Assembly: GCA_017590115.1 (NCBI GenBank)
Contig: JAGGNK010015336.1
Coordinates: forward strand, 124,001 to 188,000
Origin: Montifringilla adamsi
Taxonomy: Eukaryota; Chordata; Aves; Passeriformes; Passeridae
Direction of reading: 5' to 3'
Length of the DNA: 64,000 nucleotides
Below, piece after piece: positions 35,196 through 48,535 of this stretch. The position numbers and the translations under genes are program-made. The notes beneath the pieces are model-generated. The model was not told the origin of the DNA. It saw only the letters and a program-made list of their open reading frames with translations, and ran no database searches. Every line of letters begins with the position of its first letter. Position 1 is the stretch's first letter.

Positions 35196-38100
35196 TAAAT
35201 GCTCATGGTGGAATGAAAAGGGAATAGCAAACCCTCACCACAGCACAGCTTTCAGGTGGAGAAAACACAGCCACAGCCCACCCTACTCCTCATAAAGCTG
35301 TCACATTTTTCCACTAAAACATTATTCTGAAAATGCAGCAGTGCCCAGCTGAACTGCTCCCCAGGCTCCCCTGTCTGCTGGGAAAGTCCCTGACCTCAGG
35401 GGACTCTGGGGATCTGTGTCCACAGGGCTCCCTCTCCTTTTCCAGCACAGTAGCCAGAAAAAGTGAATTTCTGTGTGACCATCCATTCAGTGCTGGCACT
35501 GCTCAGCAGATGGTGTGCTCCACACAGAGAATAAACAAAATTACTGCAGGGTATTATACCCCAGAGAGCTCCCATGCAACACTCATTTAGGGTCCCAGGC
35601 AGCAGGACACTCTTATTTGAAAGGCTTTCTATAGGATGGAGAAACAGAGCTCCTTCAACGAGCAATTCAGAGCAGAAACCAAATTTAGGTGCCCTGATGT
35701 AGTCCTGAAAAAGCTACTTTCTTCCCATTGTTTCTAGCGGAAATCTAGGAACACACAGTTCCCAAATTAGACATCTATCAAAGGCACCAGAGTTACATCC
35801 ATCCAATTAAAACAAGCATGGTTGGGTGCATTCCTGGGCACTGAGGCCAAGGCATGTTCAAGCCCATATCTATGCTAGCAAATGGTCTTAGCCTCCAAAA
35901 CAAGGGAGCTGCTGACCAGGAACACTCCCTGGCATGTTGGCAATACCCATCTGGGCCCCAGAAATGTTCCAGTGCAGTGTCAGCTTGCCTGGGGAGAAAT
36001 GTGCCAGGCCCCAGAGCAGAGGAGTGCATTCCACTGCCCAGGAGTGCTTCTGGCCACATTTACAGTTACTAGCTCAGATATAGCCCATAAATATCATCCT
36101 TAGCTAAGAGTTCTCTAATACAGGTCAAAAGCAACAATGCTAATTGATTTTATGGTCACAGGCCACCAATCCTTAAATGTATTCAGTGCAAATGGGAAAG
36201 TGGGAAGGGGGCTGCATGCCCAACAAAGAAATACTGTATCCTGTTTAATAGGGACAGCAGGAATGCAGGGAGTTCTGGCATTTGCAAAGCACTTGAAGTC
36301 CTTTTGAAGGTAAAAAAGTAAATTTAATAAAAAAGGTTAAATTCTTCTTCTACACTTCTTTCCTGTCCTGCCTCACTTACACTGGAGTTTCACATCGGAG
36401 AGATGTGACAAATACTGTTTTCCCCACAATGTGGCAGGCTGCACTGTGCATTTATACCATCTTCTCAGCCTGGATCCAAGCATCTCTCTCTTCTCCTTTT
36501 GTTACTATCAATTGCCTTTTTTAGTTTTCCTTTCTCTCTGCCCTGTGCTCTGGATCTTTATTCCCAGAGAGACCATGATACTAGAGGTGCTCCCACCCCA
36601 ACAGCACACAAGAAGTGGCAACTACACACCTCCACCAGCACAGGGAATCCTTTACAGCCCATCAGCCACATCTCTAGGCTGACCCCATAACCCAATCCTA
36701 AGCTCAGCTTCAGATGCTCTTTAAAATTTTCTTGAGAAGTTCCTGAATCTTGGTGAGGACTCATCTCTCCAAAGGATACCTACACTGCAGGATGCTCAGA
36801 GAGCCTCTCCCTCTCTAATGCACCCACACAAATGCTAGAAACTCCTAGTATGACTGGCAGCAGAAGTATATTGTCAAGAGGACTGATGCAATTAGCACCA
36901 TTTAAGTGAGCAGCATACAGAATTAATTTGCACATGCTCCCACAGGGAATAAGTGGCACTCTGGGACTATGAAAATAGCATCAGGCCTTGGCACTTCCAA
37001 GCTAATTTGCTTCTGTCTGCCCCTAAACAAACACAGAGACTGTGTGCCAAGGAGCTTGTCAGCAAACAGCACAAGGTTTTGAGGAAAGCAATTAGCAGCT
37101 GCTCTCCATCCAGGCCAGGAGCTGATTGCTGCTCTGGGGCACGAGTCCACCTCCTTCTCTCATTCTGGGAAAGAGGTGAAGCTTCACCATGCTGAGTGTC
37201 CTTGACTGGAGTGAGTCACAGGGGTTCTCCAGAGTGGACAACCATTGCCTTAGCAGATGAATTGCCATGAGCATATATCTTCATGCTAATGACCCATAAA
37301 ATATTTAAGAGGATGACAGTGTGGAGTTGAACTGGAGCTCACCCTCCAGGAGCAAGCAGCCACAGCAGCAAGCCCTGCCCCAGTGGCTGCCCTATTGGCA
37401 CAGATGGAACACGTCACTCCTGATGCAGCTGCTGGGCACTTTGGCACAATTTTAGGTGTTTGCTGCCTGTACCTCAGAGGCTGGAGAGAACAGGGTGCTG
37501 CAAGGCTAAAAAGGTTTCCTGCTTGGCCTTGTGTCCCAGATGAAGAGCAAAGATCAGAGGTAAAGCTCCCCACATGGCTGTGGGGAGACAAAGCCACCCC
37601 ACCCACCAAAGTGAGGGTCCCAAGAGTGCAGAAAGAAGAAATCAGCACAAAGGGCCTCTCTAGGGGTACAGGTGGGCATGAGCAGCCTGTGGATGGAACA
37701 GAAAGCACTCCAGGTAGATTGTCTCACCTGCCCACCATCTCACAGCTGCAGAGCAGCCAAGCATAAAAAAAAATTCCATCATTCTCTCTCCCCTTCTCAC
37801 TCATTAAGTTTTAGAAAATAAAGTTTTTATATTCTTGGATTTTGCGCCATTGGACATGGATCAATTCCGATATCCACCTGTGTAATGAACAATGAGATTT
37901 CTGTGGTGTGTAAAAAGACCCAAGGTAAAATATCTGTGCTTTACACTCCTTTAAAAACTTATAAAGATCAGTACCACACATGCAAATTCTGGTTGTAGAA
38001 ACAGGAGAAGCATTTCACAAACTCAAGCAGATCTCTCTTATTTTTTTTTTTTCTTGTGCTATTAAACAAGTATATGGAAGCAGAATTCTGCCAGTAGCAA

Positions 38101-38594
38101 ATTTCACAAGAGGGAGCTGGTAGCAGCAGTAGCAAAAAATGCAAAATCTCTTACAGCAATGACTGATTTTAGGATGGACTCAAACATTGTAAAATGCTAT
38201 CAACATATGAGAGGTAGGGCTTTTTATTTGGTTTTTAAATAGCAATTCTTTGTTAGTCCTGTAATTGAAACTACTGGGATGATTAAAAATAAACTCGGTG
38301 TGAAGCACTGGTAGGTTGATTCTCACTGAATAGGAACAATACAGAATTTCTGCTATAAAACCCCATCAATCTCACTTGCACTGGGCATTCACCAAAGGCA
38401 CATTCCCCAGATGAGCCCAATGGAGCGGTGCAGCTACAGATCTGCTGAAGCCATCAGTTCCCACTGCTGGCTGGAGGGACAAGACAGTCTGTCCATTATC
38501 CTCCCATGTGCCACAACACGGAGACAAGAGCGTGGAGTCTCCTCGTCTGAGCACTGCCAGAAAGCTGAGATGCCAAGCCACAGTTTATAATTGA

Positions 38595-38621
38595 TTTTTT
38601 TTAAAAAAAAAAAAAAAAAAA
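38595..38621. repeat. T8A19 homopolymer junction
   Basis: Eight T followed directly by nineteen A. Confidence 0.9.
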
Positions 38622-41600
38622 GCAAATCCTGGGCAGACCACAAATGTTATTTTATTTGTTAAATTTCTGTAAAAGCAATTACTTGTCCAGAATAATAATG
38701 AGAAATCCAGGTAAGGCATTCTGTTCCCTCACAGCAGTTCCAAAAGTGAATTAATTAGAAGCAACTTGTTTCAAAGCTCATGGCTTTTCAGCTGATCAAT
38801 AAATATACACTAGCTGTTCTCAAATGACTTCCAAGAGAGAAATATAGCTCAAGGATGAGTTTAAGAGGGACTCTGACCGCCATTACTCTTCTGATGTAAT
38901 TATACAACTGCAAATTGAACAGTATCTTCTTCCATGTGGGTTTTTCTGGGGCTACTCTAACTGTGGCTTTGGGACTCTGACCAGCAGCAGTATAAATATA
39001 TCATAAGAGGAAAGCAAAGAAATGTCTGTATAAATACAAGACATGACTCTGGCTAAGAGTTTGGTTTTGTTTTGTAAAGCATTGTAGCATCACCTTTGCA
39101 AAATGGAGAGGGTTTAAGAAAAGTAAGTGACTTTAGTTTCCTCTTAGAAGAAACCAGGTTAAAATCACATCCTGACTGAAGGATGCTATTTTATGGATGC
39201 ACCTCAGCAAACTCAGAATTTTGTCTGGTTGCTGTCCACATACTGTTGAATTTGGCCTTTCCTGGGTACGGCATGGAACTGGCCACACAGAGGCAGAAGG
39301 TTGTGGCAGGCATGTGCCAGCCCCAAGACCAGCCAGAGAAGGCAGTGGGACACTTCTGTGGTGGTACAGGTCTTCAGAAGAGATCCTTTAAGAGGAAGAG
39401 ATCCATCTGATAATCTTCATGGGGTTAAACTTTGTGGACACCAATGAAAACAGGATGATTGATCATGTGGGACAAGGGACTTGTCCAAGATCGGATGCCA
39501 CCACAAGCTGCTGGCTCTCAGAGCTCTATCTCTGCCTTCCAGGGTGCTACAGAGTCCAGAAGGAAAAAGTAATTACTCAAAATGAATGAAGGATGGCAGA
39601 AGCAAGCCCAGTGCTCACTTCTTTACCTCCAAAGGGTTTAAACAGACCATTGATATCTGCAAAGGTCTTAACAGATTTAAAGACCTTTAGGAGACTATCT
39701 GGGTTTTTCAGCTTTCAGACACACCTAAAAATAGCCAGGCTGAAAGCACTGGGTTCACTTCTGACTTAAATTTTGAAAGATAACTTCAGTCCTATGTTGA
39801 TTTTATCCAAACAGCTTCATCAACCTGCCAGTTCCAAAAAATGCCACCAGACGCAAGTTTTCTAAGGAAGTTTGCATAAGATCTGGGTGCTTCCTTCCCA
39901 TGGGCACTTCAGCAATCTCTCTTGAGAAGCCTAAAAGCAGCCAAAGGAAAAGCAACTTAACCAGAAGTGGTTTTGAGGGCATCTGCCCCCTCCACTCTGC
40001 TAAACAAAGGATGTGACAAGTGGAGCCTGGAAAATAAGGATTTGTGAGCAATAAATAAAAGCAGGCACAACCTGGGCGATGTTACTCAGGTCAGGTGCAC
40101 ATAGTTCAAATGCCAATTTCCCTTTTCTTTCTCCCAACAGAGTTTTCCCTGCTCAAAAATGTCAACCGCTCGTTTTTAAGGAGGTCTAAGAAGATATTTC
40201 AGACAAGACAACTGTGCAAGAAGGGAAAAAGGAAAGAAGCACACTGGCACACAAAAAATAAAGGAGTCAAGAGGGAGAAAGCACATGGGTATCAATCAGC
40301 ATCTATAGCCCTGCCACCTCTGAGTACTGAGATCTTCAATCCCCACTAAAAACTTATCTGTGCCAGGAAAAAACCCATTTATCAAGCCCTCTACATTCAT
40401 ACAGGGCTGCCACACTGTGTAATACACCCGTGCTGTCTTATTCACATACCTGGAATCAAATTGTGCTATTGTTGTGCCAGTCTGCCAGCAGCACAACCCA
40501 AGTCTCCCCACAGACCTGCCAGGATGAGCTCATGCTGAAAAACTTTCAGCTGCACAAAGGGACACAGAAGTACATCCCAGTGAGGGAGAATCTGTTTCCA
40601 GAGGACCTGCAAAGTCAGCCCAGTGGTACCTGTCCCCATTGTCCCTCTCCAGGGAGCTGAGCACGCTGACTCTCCAAAGGGGAACATGGTTTGCATTGAT
40701 TTTTTAAAACATATTAAGTAATTGATATTTTGAACCAAAACCAGAACCTCTCTACATTGCAAAAACCCCTAAGTTCAAAATAAAGCATTTTAATAGCTTC
40801 AAAGATTTTTTTTTTTCCCAATCCTTCTCCATGATCAAAAACTCATCTAAATTGGTTTTGCCCAGAAGTTTTGATCTTGATGAATTAGTGTTTTCCCTAT
40901 GACAGGCATTTAATTAAGAGGTCCCAAATCAATTCTGAGAGGTTTCTTTTTCTACAAAACACAGTGTCTGCTAGCCCATGCACCTAGGGGTATATGGTGG
41001 GGGGAAGGGGAATAATTTTACCTGCTGTCAGCTAGGAATGAGAGATTTGGAATTGACATTTCAATCTGAAATCAAATGAAATTGCAGGCAGAAGTACAAT
41101 GTATTAGCTTAAGAGCTTCTGATGAGTTCTGAAGGACAACATTTATCGTGGTGCTCATTGTGCAGGCTCCTCTCCAGCCTGAGAAGGAAAGGGGTTTCAG
41201 AAAATGTCTTGTGGCCTCAGGAAAGGAGATTTGTTGTATTGTATCAGATGCCTCAGAAGCAGTTCAGCAAGTTTTCTGTAGTAAAACTGATCCCCACTAA
41301 ATGTTTTTGCAAGGTTTTTAAACATTTTAAAGCACATCCAACAGGCTTTGGGTTTTTTAATTTTTTTTTTTTTTATTTACACATCCCTAAATTTTCCCAA
41401 GGATCTCTGAAAACTCCCTTTCAAATTTAGGCCAAAAACCAATTAATTTCTTCCCTCTTGGAGTTTTTTTCCCCTCTCTAAGTGATGCTTTTGCAGTGGA
41501 TATACTGGGAATTGCTGCATCAGGTGGGGCTGTACAGATGGGAAGTGGAATTTCACAGTCAGTTCTGCATCCTCAGTCTGCATCACTTGGTGTGGGGATC

Positions 41601-41756
41601 CACAAGGATTCTCTCCAGCACAGCCACTTTGGGGGTTTCATCTTTGTTCAGTGATAAAATAAGATCCTCTCATTGCACCAAAGAGCCACACAGGCACTGA
41701 AAATCAGCCAGACTCTAATTCTTTAATGCTTTTTAACCCTGTCCTGTAGAAGAACT

Positions 41757-41960
41757 TAATCACAGGATCATTAAGATTTTTAAAGAAGTCCAAGATCATT
41801 GACTCCAACATTTTAACCACCATGTCCATTAAACCATATCACAGAATTTTTTAAATTTACAGGGATGGTGACTCTACCACTTCCCTGGGAAGTCTGTTCC
41901 AATTCATAAACAATCTCTCCGTGAAGAATGTTTTCCTAATATCCAACCTATTTTCTTAGG
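41757..41960 (-). mobile_element. CR1 LINE fragment, older subfamily
   Basis: Antisense CR1 motifs are AATCACAGGATCATTAAGAT, GGGATGGTGACTCTACCACT, TCCCTGGGAAGTCTGTTCCA and TTTTCCTAATATCCAACCT. It matches the subfamily at 23.4 and 57.8 kb and is strongly diverged. Confidence 0.85.
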
Positions 41961-44174
41961 TAATCCTCCTACTTTCTGCATTGGCAGAAAGGTAGATTAT
42001 AACCTGTATAGTTGATGCCTCAAAAAGTAATTCTTGGAGCTCTTTAGCAGTTATTTCCCAGACTTTACAAGGCAGTCTGTTGGGCACAAAGCAAAATAAA
42101 AGCAGGGCCAGAGCTTGGCTGGGACATCCATGTGTCTCTGCATACAAAGAGAGATCAGCCAGGAGGGCTCACAAACACCCAGTAAAGGACAGAGCAACCA
42201 GCTTTGGTTTTTATCAGGGAGAACTAGAGAAAATCAACCCTGCAGGGTCATTTCCAGGTGCCCATGAGATCCAGAGGCAATGGAGAAGGTGTGGGTGCAT
42301 GCTACAGAGGAGTCAGACATCTGTGCAACTACTGAGCAGTCAGAGCTGCTATTTCGCCTGGATCACAGATTCTGCCCCTCAAGGAAGATGGAAAAATGAC
42401 ATTTCAGCTTTGCTTCCTGGGGAAGTTGTCTATTCTACAAGGTTTGACTTGCAGTTATATGTTATCCATGCAGAGGGAGAAGTGGAAGAGGACCTAATGT
42501 TGTCATAGGACTGGAATCCTAAGGAAGTTCCCAGCTGCCTTTTGCAGATGGGATTCCTCCCCTCTTAAAGAGAGACTTGAGCCTTTAAGTGAATGTGGTG
42601 AAGGCTTGTGGAAGTTTATCTGACCTGGCTTGCTGAGGCACTGACTTTGGGAGTGGATATTTTAGGTGCTGACCTGAAGAAGAATTTGTTTCTAGGTGAG
42701 GATCATTGGAGAAAGTTTGTGCTTGCAGAACTGTGTCAGGGCACCTGCTGGGCTTGGACTTTCTGTGTGAAGGAATTAGGCACATTAAAGCTTTTCATTA
42801 GCACTTTCTGATAAGATTATAAATATTCTGTATAATTGCCATTAGCCAGAGTGTCCAAAAGCCTGAAGTGGCAAGACTGCAAGTTCATTATAAAAATTAT
42901 GCAGAACACACATGAGAGGGGAAAGCAGAAGATGGAAAAACAGAGCTGAGGAAGTTAATCCATTTCTTAAAAGAGCCTTTTAATAACTCTAAAACACGCT
43001 GCACAAGTCCCAGTGTGGACCAGTTGGCCCCTTGCCACCTTCTCCTCCGGGGCAATGGAAATGGGATCCATCAGCTCAGCAAATCCCACCGGTGAACAAA
43101 GGCCCCACTGCCAAGATCTGCTGGCACCGGTGCCATTCCCACGCATCGCCCCTCATCCCCTCCAGGGACCAGGGCTGCCTTTGACACGTTTAGCCCCAGT
43201 GTCCCTGCCTGGCACCAGCACCCTGAGCTTTGTCCTTTTCCCCTCCCCGTTTCCCCCTGGGTCTTTGGGAGGCCTGGGCTGCCTGAGCCATCCAGGGGGC
43301 TCCCTTGCACACTGAGCCGACCTCATTGTGCTCTGCCCCAGTGAGCACAACTAATAACCACAGTTTGCCTCTTTTAATTGAGGCTCTGAATAACTGGGAG
43401 CAAGTGCCCACCCCTCCAACAAAGGCAGAGCTTCCCTCGCTGCGGAGCTCAGCTGCCACTCACGCTGGTCTGGGCTAGGAGACCACAAAAGCTGAGCTGT
43501 TCTGCATGGAAAGCAGCTATCACAAAACCCAGCTATGAGCAAATGGGGGCCAGAGTGAATTCCAGGAAGGTCCCCATGGCAGAGAGCATGTCCAGCCCTC
43601 TGTACCCCACGCTTGCTGAGCACCAGAAGCTTGGTGAAATTATTTTGCCCTGCAACAGGTTTTTGTAAGAGGCTGCGGAAGCCCAGAGGAATGGCATACA
43701 TGCTGGCGATGAAAATTACCATGGAGGGTGTTTTTCAGCTCAGAATACAAAACAGATTGGCTTTTCTGCAGGCACTGGTAAGAAAAACACTAATTAGTAC
43801 AAAGTATGGTGATAGGCCAACTCTCTTGCTTAGCTGCTCATTCATTAAAGTGAAATTAATCTGGTTTTAGATCAATGTAAATGAGTGAGGAATGTAGCTG
43901 GGTGTTTTGTTTTGTGTAGACCCATTTGCTGCTGTTGCTGATCACAAAGAAACAAAGCTAAAGGCACAGCACAGGACACCTCAAAGTCAGCTCTATCTCT
44001 AATGACCAAGGCCTGCTATCAAACAAATGTGTCCTGTTACAGAGACAAATCTAGATAAATCACACAAAAGTAAAAGCAGAAAACAGGAAAGGCAGCTGCC
44101 TCACGTTCCATATGTGGAGGGCTCAAGAACAGCCTTGGCTTGGTAAGCAGAGAAAAACTTTCACATAATAGAAG

Positions 44175-44497
44175 AAATCTGGAGAGGAACTCTACAGGAG
44201 CAGGTAGTGACAGGCCAAGGGGAAATGGCTTAAAACTAAAAAGAGTAGATTTAGATTAGATACGAGGATTAGGAAGAAATCCTTTATTATAAAGGTGATG
44301 AGGCATTAGTACAGGTCACCCAGAAAACCTGTGGCTGTCCCATCCCTGGAAGTGTTCAAGGCTGTGTGGGATGGGTCTTTGAGCAACTTGACCAAGTCAA
44401 AGGTGTCTCTAGCACTAGCAGGGGGTTAGAACTAGATGATCTTATAATTTCCCCTCCAACCCAGACAATTCAGTGATTCTCTGACTCTGTGATCACA
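44175..44497 (+). mobile_element. CR1 LINE fragment (3' end)
   Basis: This is sense CR1: TAGTGACAGGCCAAGGGGAA, TTTAGATTAGATACGAGGAT, CCCTGGAAGTGTTCAAGGCT, and the terminal CAGTGATTCTCTGACTCTGT derived from the 3' octamer repeat. Confidence 0.92.
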
Positions 44498-45299
44498 TTC
44501 TTGGCTTTGGCTGAGAGGTCAGACCTTTATTTCACTCGTCTTCTCATCCCAGCAACATCTCAGATGAGATTTCACAGGTCACTGTACCAAACTCCAAATT
44601 CACACAGGGGAAAAAAACACCATGAAGAATGTGATTTGCCTAAGAACTACTTACAAACCTGATAACTGTGCCACTACACAAAAACTGGCATCAGCATTTA
44701 TGACTAGCTGAGGAAACTCCCACCCACCCCAAAATAGTGTAGTATGGACCAATGCCTCCACATTCAAACATCCTGTATGCTTTACAATGCTCAGCACTTC
44801 CACATCTCTACACAAACCAAACTCATTCTTTGGCCAGGAGGGCAGGAAGGCAGAGCCAAACTATTCTCCCTACTCCCATCCACCCAAAATTGGGATGCCA
44901 CATTCCCACTGCCCATTAGGGAAAGGCTCCTGGCCTGGGACTCTGCTATTCCCTGAACCATGTCAGGTCATTGTTTAGAAAGAGCTCATTAGCACAGAGT
45001 GAACCCATCCCACCAAGTGTCCCATGGGCTGTGGTGGGACAGTGCCAGGGCCCAGGACTTTTACTGGCAGTGGTGTGGCTTCCAAGGGCCTGTGCTGACA
45101 CAGGACGTCCCTCTGGGTGGCATTTCTCCTGGCTGCACTGTGTGTGCACATGAAGAGTCAGGCCCTCCATCACTGCTGCTCAGAACAAGCATCCACAGAG
45201 ATAGCTGGGGTGCTCAAAAGGGGTTCCCTCCATCCCAGAGCTCACATGGAGATCTCCAGAACCGGCAGATATTTGGCTGAGTTACTCAAGTATTGATTA

Positions 45300-45763
45300 C
45301 AGAGTTGCTGGAGCATGTCCAGAGAAGCGCAGCAAAGCTGGGGAAGGGTCTGGAGCACAAATCTGATAAAAAAGAGCTGAGGGAGCTGGGGGTGTTCAGC
45401 CTGGAGAAAAGGAGGCTCAGGGAGATCTTACCACTTTCTATAACTCCCTGAAAGGAGGTCGCAGCCAGGTGGGGGTGGGTCTCTTCTCCCAAGAAACAAG
45501 CAAAGAGGACAAGAGGAAATGGGCTCAAGTTGCACCAGGGATTGGATATTAGGAACAATTTCTTCACTGAAGGGGTGGTCAAGCATCAGAACAGGCTACT
45601 GAGGGAAATGGTGGAATCATCATCCCTGGAAGCACACAAAAAATGTGTAGATGTAGCACTGAGGGACAAGGTTTGGTGGTGGCCATGGCAGTGATAGATT
45701 AAGAGTTGAACTCAATGATCTCAGGAGGTGTTTTCTCACTTTAATAATTACATTATTCTATGA
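45300..45763 (+). mobile_element. CR1 LINE fragment (3' end)
   Basis: This is sense CR1 over about 460 bp: CATGTCCAGAGAAGCGCAGC, GGTGTTCAGCCTGGAGAAAA, GGGATTGGATATTAGGAACA, AATTTCTTCACTGAAGGGGT and the tail ACATTATTCTATGA, which retains the CR1 terminal motif. Confidence 0.94.
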
Positions 45764-47424
45764 TAACAGTGGAGCTCAAAGGAGACAAGAATGTACCAGT
45801 GGTCACTCGTAACACTGGTGGCTTCAGCTTCACAGGATGCTGCCTTAAGCTCATTGTGGTGGCTGCTGTGGCCAGAATGCCTTCCAGATGACCCTGACTC
45901 CATCTTACAAAGGCCCACACAGGTGCATTTCTTTGGGCAGGACATGATTTAATACAGTGTTACAGAAAGAAGGAATTTTCATATGAGATAAGAAGTAAGA
46001 CAAGGAAACCCTGAGCCCTTTTAATAGTTAGACTTGATCCATCTTGGATCTGTTTCTTCCCAGCCATTCAGTAGCCATCACATCATTAGCCTCTCAAAGA
46101 ACTGACTGTCTTCACAATGATCTGAGGGCAGCTTCTCTTGAATTGCTCCCCCACTGCCTCTCTGGGAAGCAGATGGGGTGGGAAGAGTGGCACGGACCTG
46201 GTGCTCCTGCTGGGAAATTGAAAACTTGTTCCCTGCAGTGATCACCACCGTCAGTGTCTGACCCCTTTCCCTGGAAAGTGTGGGATATGTGGTGTTGTTT
46301 TCTGTGCCCATAACTGACTCGGGATTAGTTACTCAGAAACAGCTTGGCAGCCTTCCAGGCCACCACACAAGAAAATCACTCTATTGCCTTATGGCCAGAC
46401 AACGTCTACAGTTTGTCTCTAATCACCTCCATTAGAGCACAGTTTGCCTTCTAATCAAAGGCCACATTTTCCATTTTATTTTTCTTCCCATCTTCCACCC
46501 ATGACAGGATCAAGATGCTGAAAACATTCCTATATGTGTAGACACTTAGAGATTAAAATATCCTTCCTCCAAGTTCTGAAAGCTCAGAGTCTAATAGAGA
46601 GGTTCTGGTGGATTTTCTGCTGGAAGAAAGCACAAGGAAAATATATTGGTGATCTCTCCACAAAGCTTGTTTTCCATCTCTCTGCCAGACTCACAAATTT
46701 TACATCTACAGAAAACTATGACCAGCGTCAAGGCCTCTTGCACACAACATCAGATATCTCATATTCCACAACAATATCTGCTCTTTTGGAAAATAATCTT
46801 TCCTTTCTCAGAAGAAAATGCTGTTAAAGCCAGCAGTTTGAGTCTGAGATGAGCAAGACCTCATCTCTTTAAAAGGCATCAGCCTGCATTTTAAAGAAGC
46901 CAGAGCATGCTATTCCAGCCCTATAGGTCATCTTCTTTCAGAAATTAACTAAGCGCAGTTGGAAAAAAATAAATCTTATATGTCCCTTAAGAAGCAGCTT
47001 CTAGTTTCCACTTTTGTCTTGCTGATGGGATTCAGACAATCAGTGCAACAAATTTTAACACTGATTATGTGCCCTCTATTTCCATGTTTCCATACTTTCC
47101 AAAGGCAAGATGAGTACTGATGGTCATATCTCATCATATATTCTTCCACAGGTGGTTTGGGAGTTTTGTTCATTATCACTGCCAGAATTTAATATGGCAT
47201 AAATTTTCTTAGTCAGTGCAAGGTTATGTACAAGTCCAAATAAAAGAGTAATTTAAAGATAAAATTCAGTGTCATGGTTCTCTTGACATCTTGCACAAAT
47301 ACTGAGCAAGTGTTTGCTTGTTGCAAGTTTCCATCACACATCTGCCCAGACAAAAATAAAGCTGCACAAGTACATCCAATCTATTATTTGCATTAACCTC
47401 TTTATATATGTAGACAGGACATTA

Positions 47425-47878
47425 GCCTGTGGGAGCAAGTCCCGAGGAAGCCACCAAGTTGATTAGAGGGATGGGAATATCTCTCCTATGCAGAAAGGTA
47501 GAGAGAATTTTGATTATTCTGGAGATAAAGAGAAAGCTTTGGGGTGATCTGATTGCAGCCTTTCAACACCTGAGAGATGGAGAGAGATTTTTACAAGAAC
47601 CTGGAGTGACACAACAAGGGGGAATGACTTCAAACTGAAAGACAGTAGGTTTAGGTTAGATATTAGAAAAAATATTTTTCTACTCTAAAGGTGGTGAATC
47701 AGTGGGACAGGCTGACCAGAGAGGTTCTGGATGCCACATCCCTCTCAAAGCTCAACGCTGGGCTGGATGGAACTCTAAGAACCTGATCCAGTGAAAGGTA
47801 TCCTTGTCCACAGTAGGAAATTGGAAATAGAAGATCTTTAATGTCCCTTCCAACCCATTCCCTATTTCTATAATAAAC
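47425..47878 (+). mobile_element. CR1 LINE fragment (3' end)
   Basis: This is a diverged sense CR1: TTTGGGGTGATCTGATTGCA, GGTTTAGGTTAGATATTAGA, AAGGTGGTGAATCAGTGGGA and TGTCCCTTCCAACCCATTCC, with the end TTTCTATAATA. Confidence 0.85.
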
Positions 47879-48349
47879 TTCTAAATGTAATTGCTTTTGA
47901 GTTAATGTTGCCATGGTGTACCTTACTAGAACCACACCTGAGCTGGCCCGTTTTAACCCCGAGAGGATCCACCTCCCACAGCTGGAATTCGTCATTTTAT
48001 GCTCCACCTTCATTAAAAAGAGCTGCCATAGCAGAATGAGTGAATCCAGCAGGGAAGGTTAAATGCTGTTTGGCAGGCTCACAGGGGAGTAAGCACTATG
48101 CTGTTTTCCTTGGTGAAAGTCAACATTATCCATTTCTTCATGCTATCACCCTAGCAGAGCTCCTTCTCACCTACAAACCCAGAAGTGTAGGGGGAATCAA
48201 ACTTAGCATCCAGACTGGAATTCCAGATCAAAATGAAATTAAAAGCTCAGCCCAAGAGCAGGAAAACACACAGGAAATGTTATCTCTATACAGGCTTCAG
48301 CTGCTTTCTCATGGGTCCCACCAACCCTAGGAAAATCATCAACATGTCA

Positions 48350-48381
48350 AAATAAAAAAAAAAAACACCCCACCAAATAAA

Positions 48382-48455
<74 letters not shown>

Positions 48456-48535
48456 AAAAAAAAATAAAAAAAAAAAAAAAAAAAAAACAACCCCAACCCA
48501 AACCACCAAAAACCCAACAAAACTACAGAAATTAC
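48350..48535. repeat. Long A-rich low-complexity tract
   Basis: About 185 bp are dominated by A, with isolated C, T and CCC interruptions. Homopolymer blocks exceed 30 A. The flanks carry ACACCCCACC and AACCCCAACCC type A/C runs. Confidence 0.95.

Noticed and set aside
42080..42508. Plus-strand open frame of 142 codons
   Set aside because: It has no recognisable domain, no promoter or splice evidence, and ordinary intronic composition. Chance frames of this size are expected in 64 kb.
42980..43350. GC-richer stretch considered as a nested exon or CpG island
   Set aside because: Frames overlap on both strands without a known motif, CpG density is modest and no phased splice sites were seen. 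It may be worth a conservation check but cannot be called a gene.
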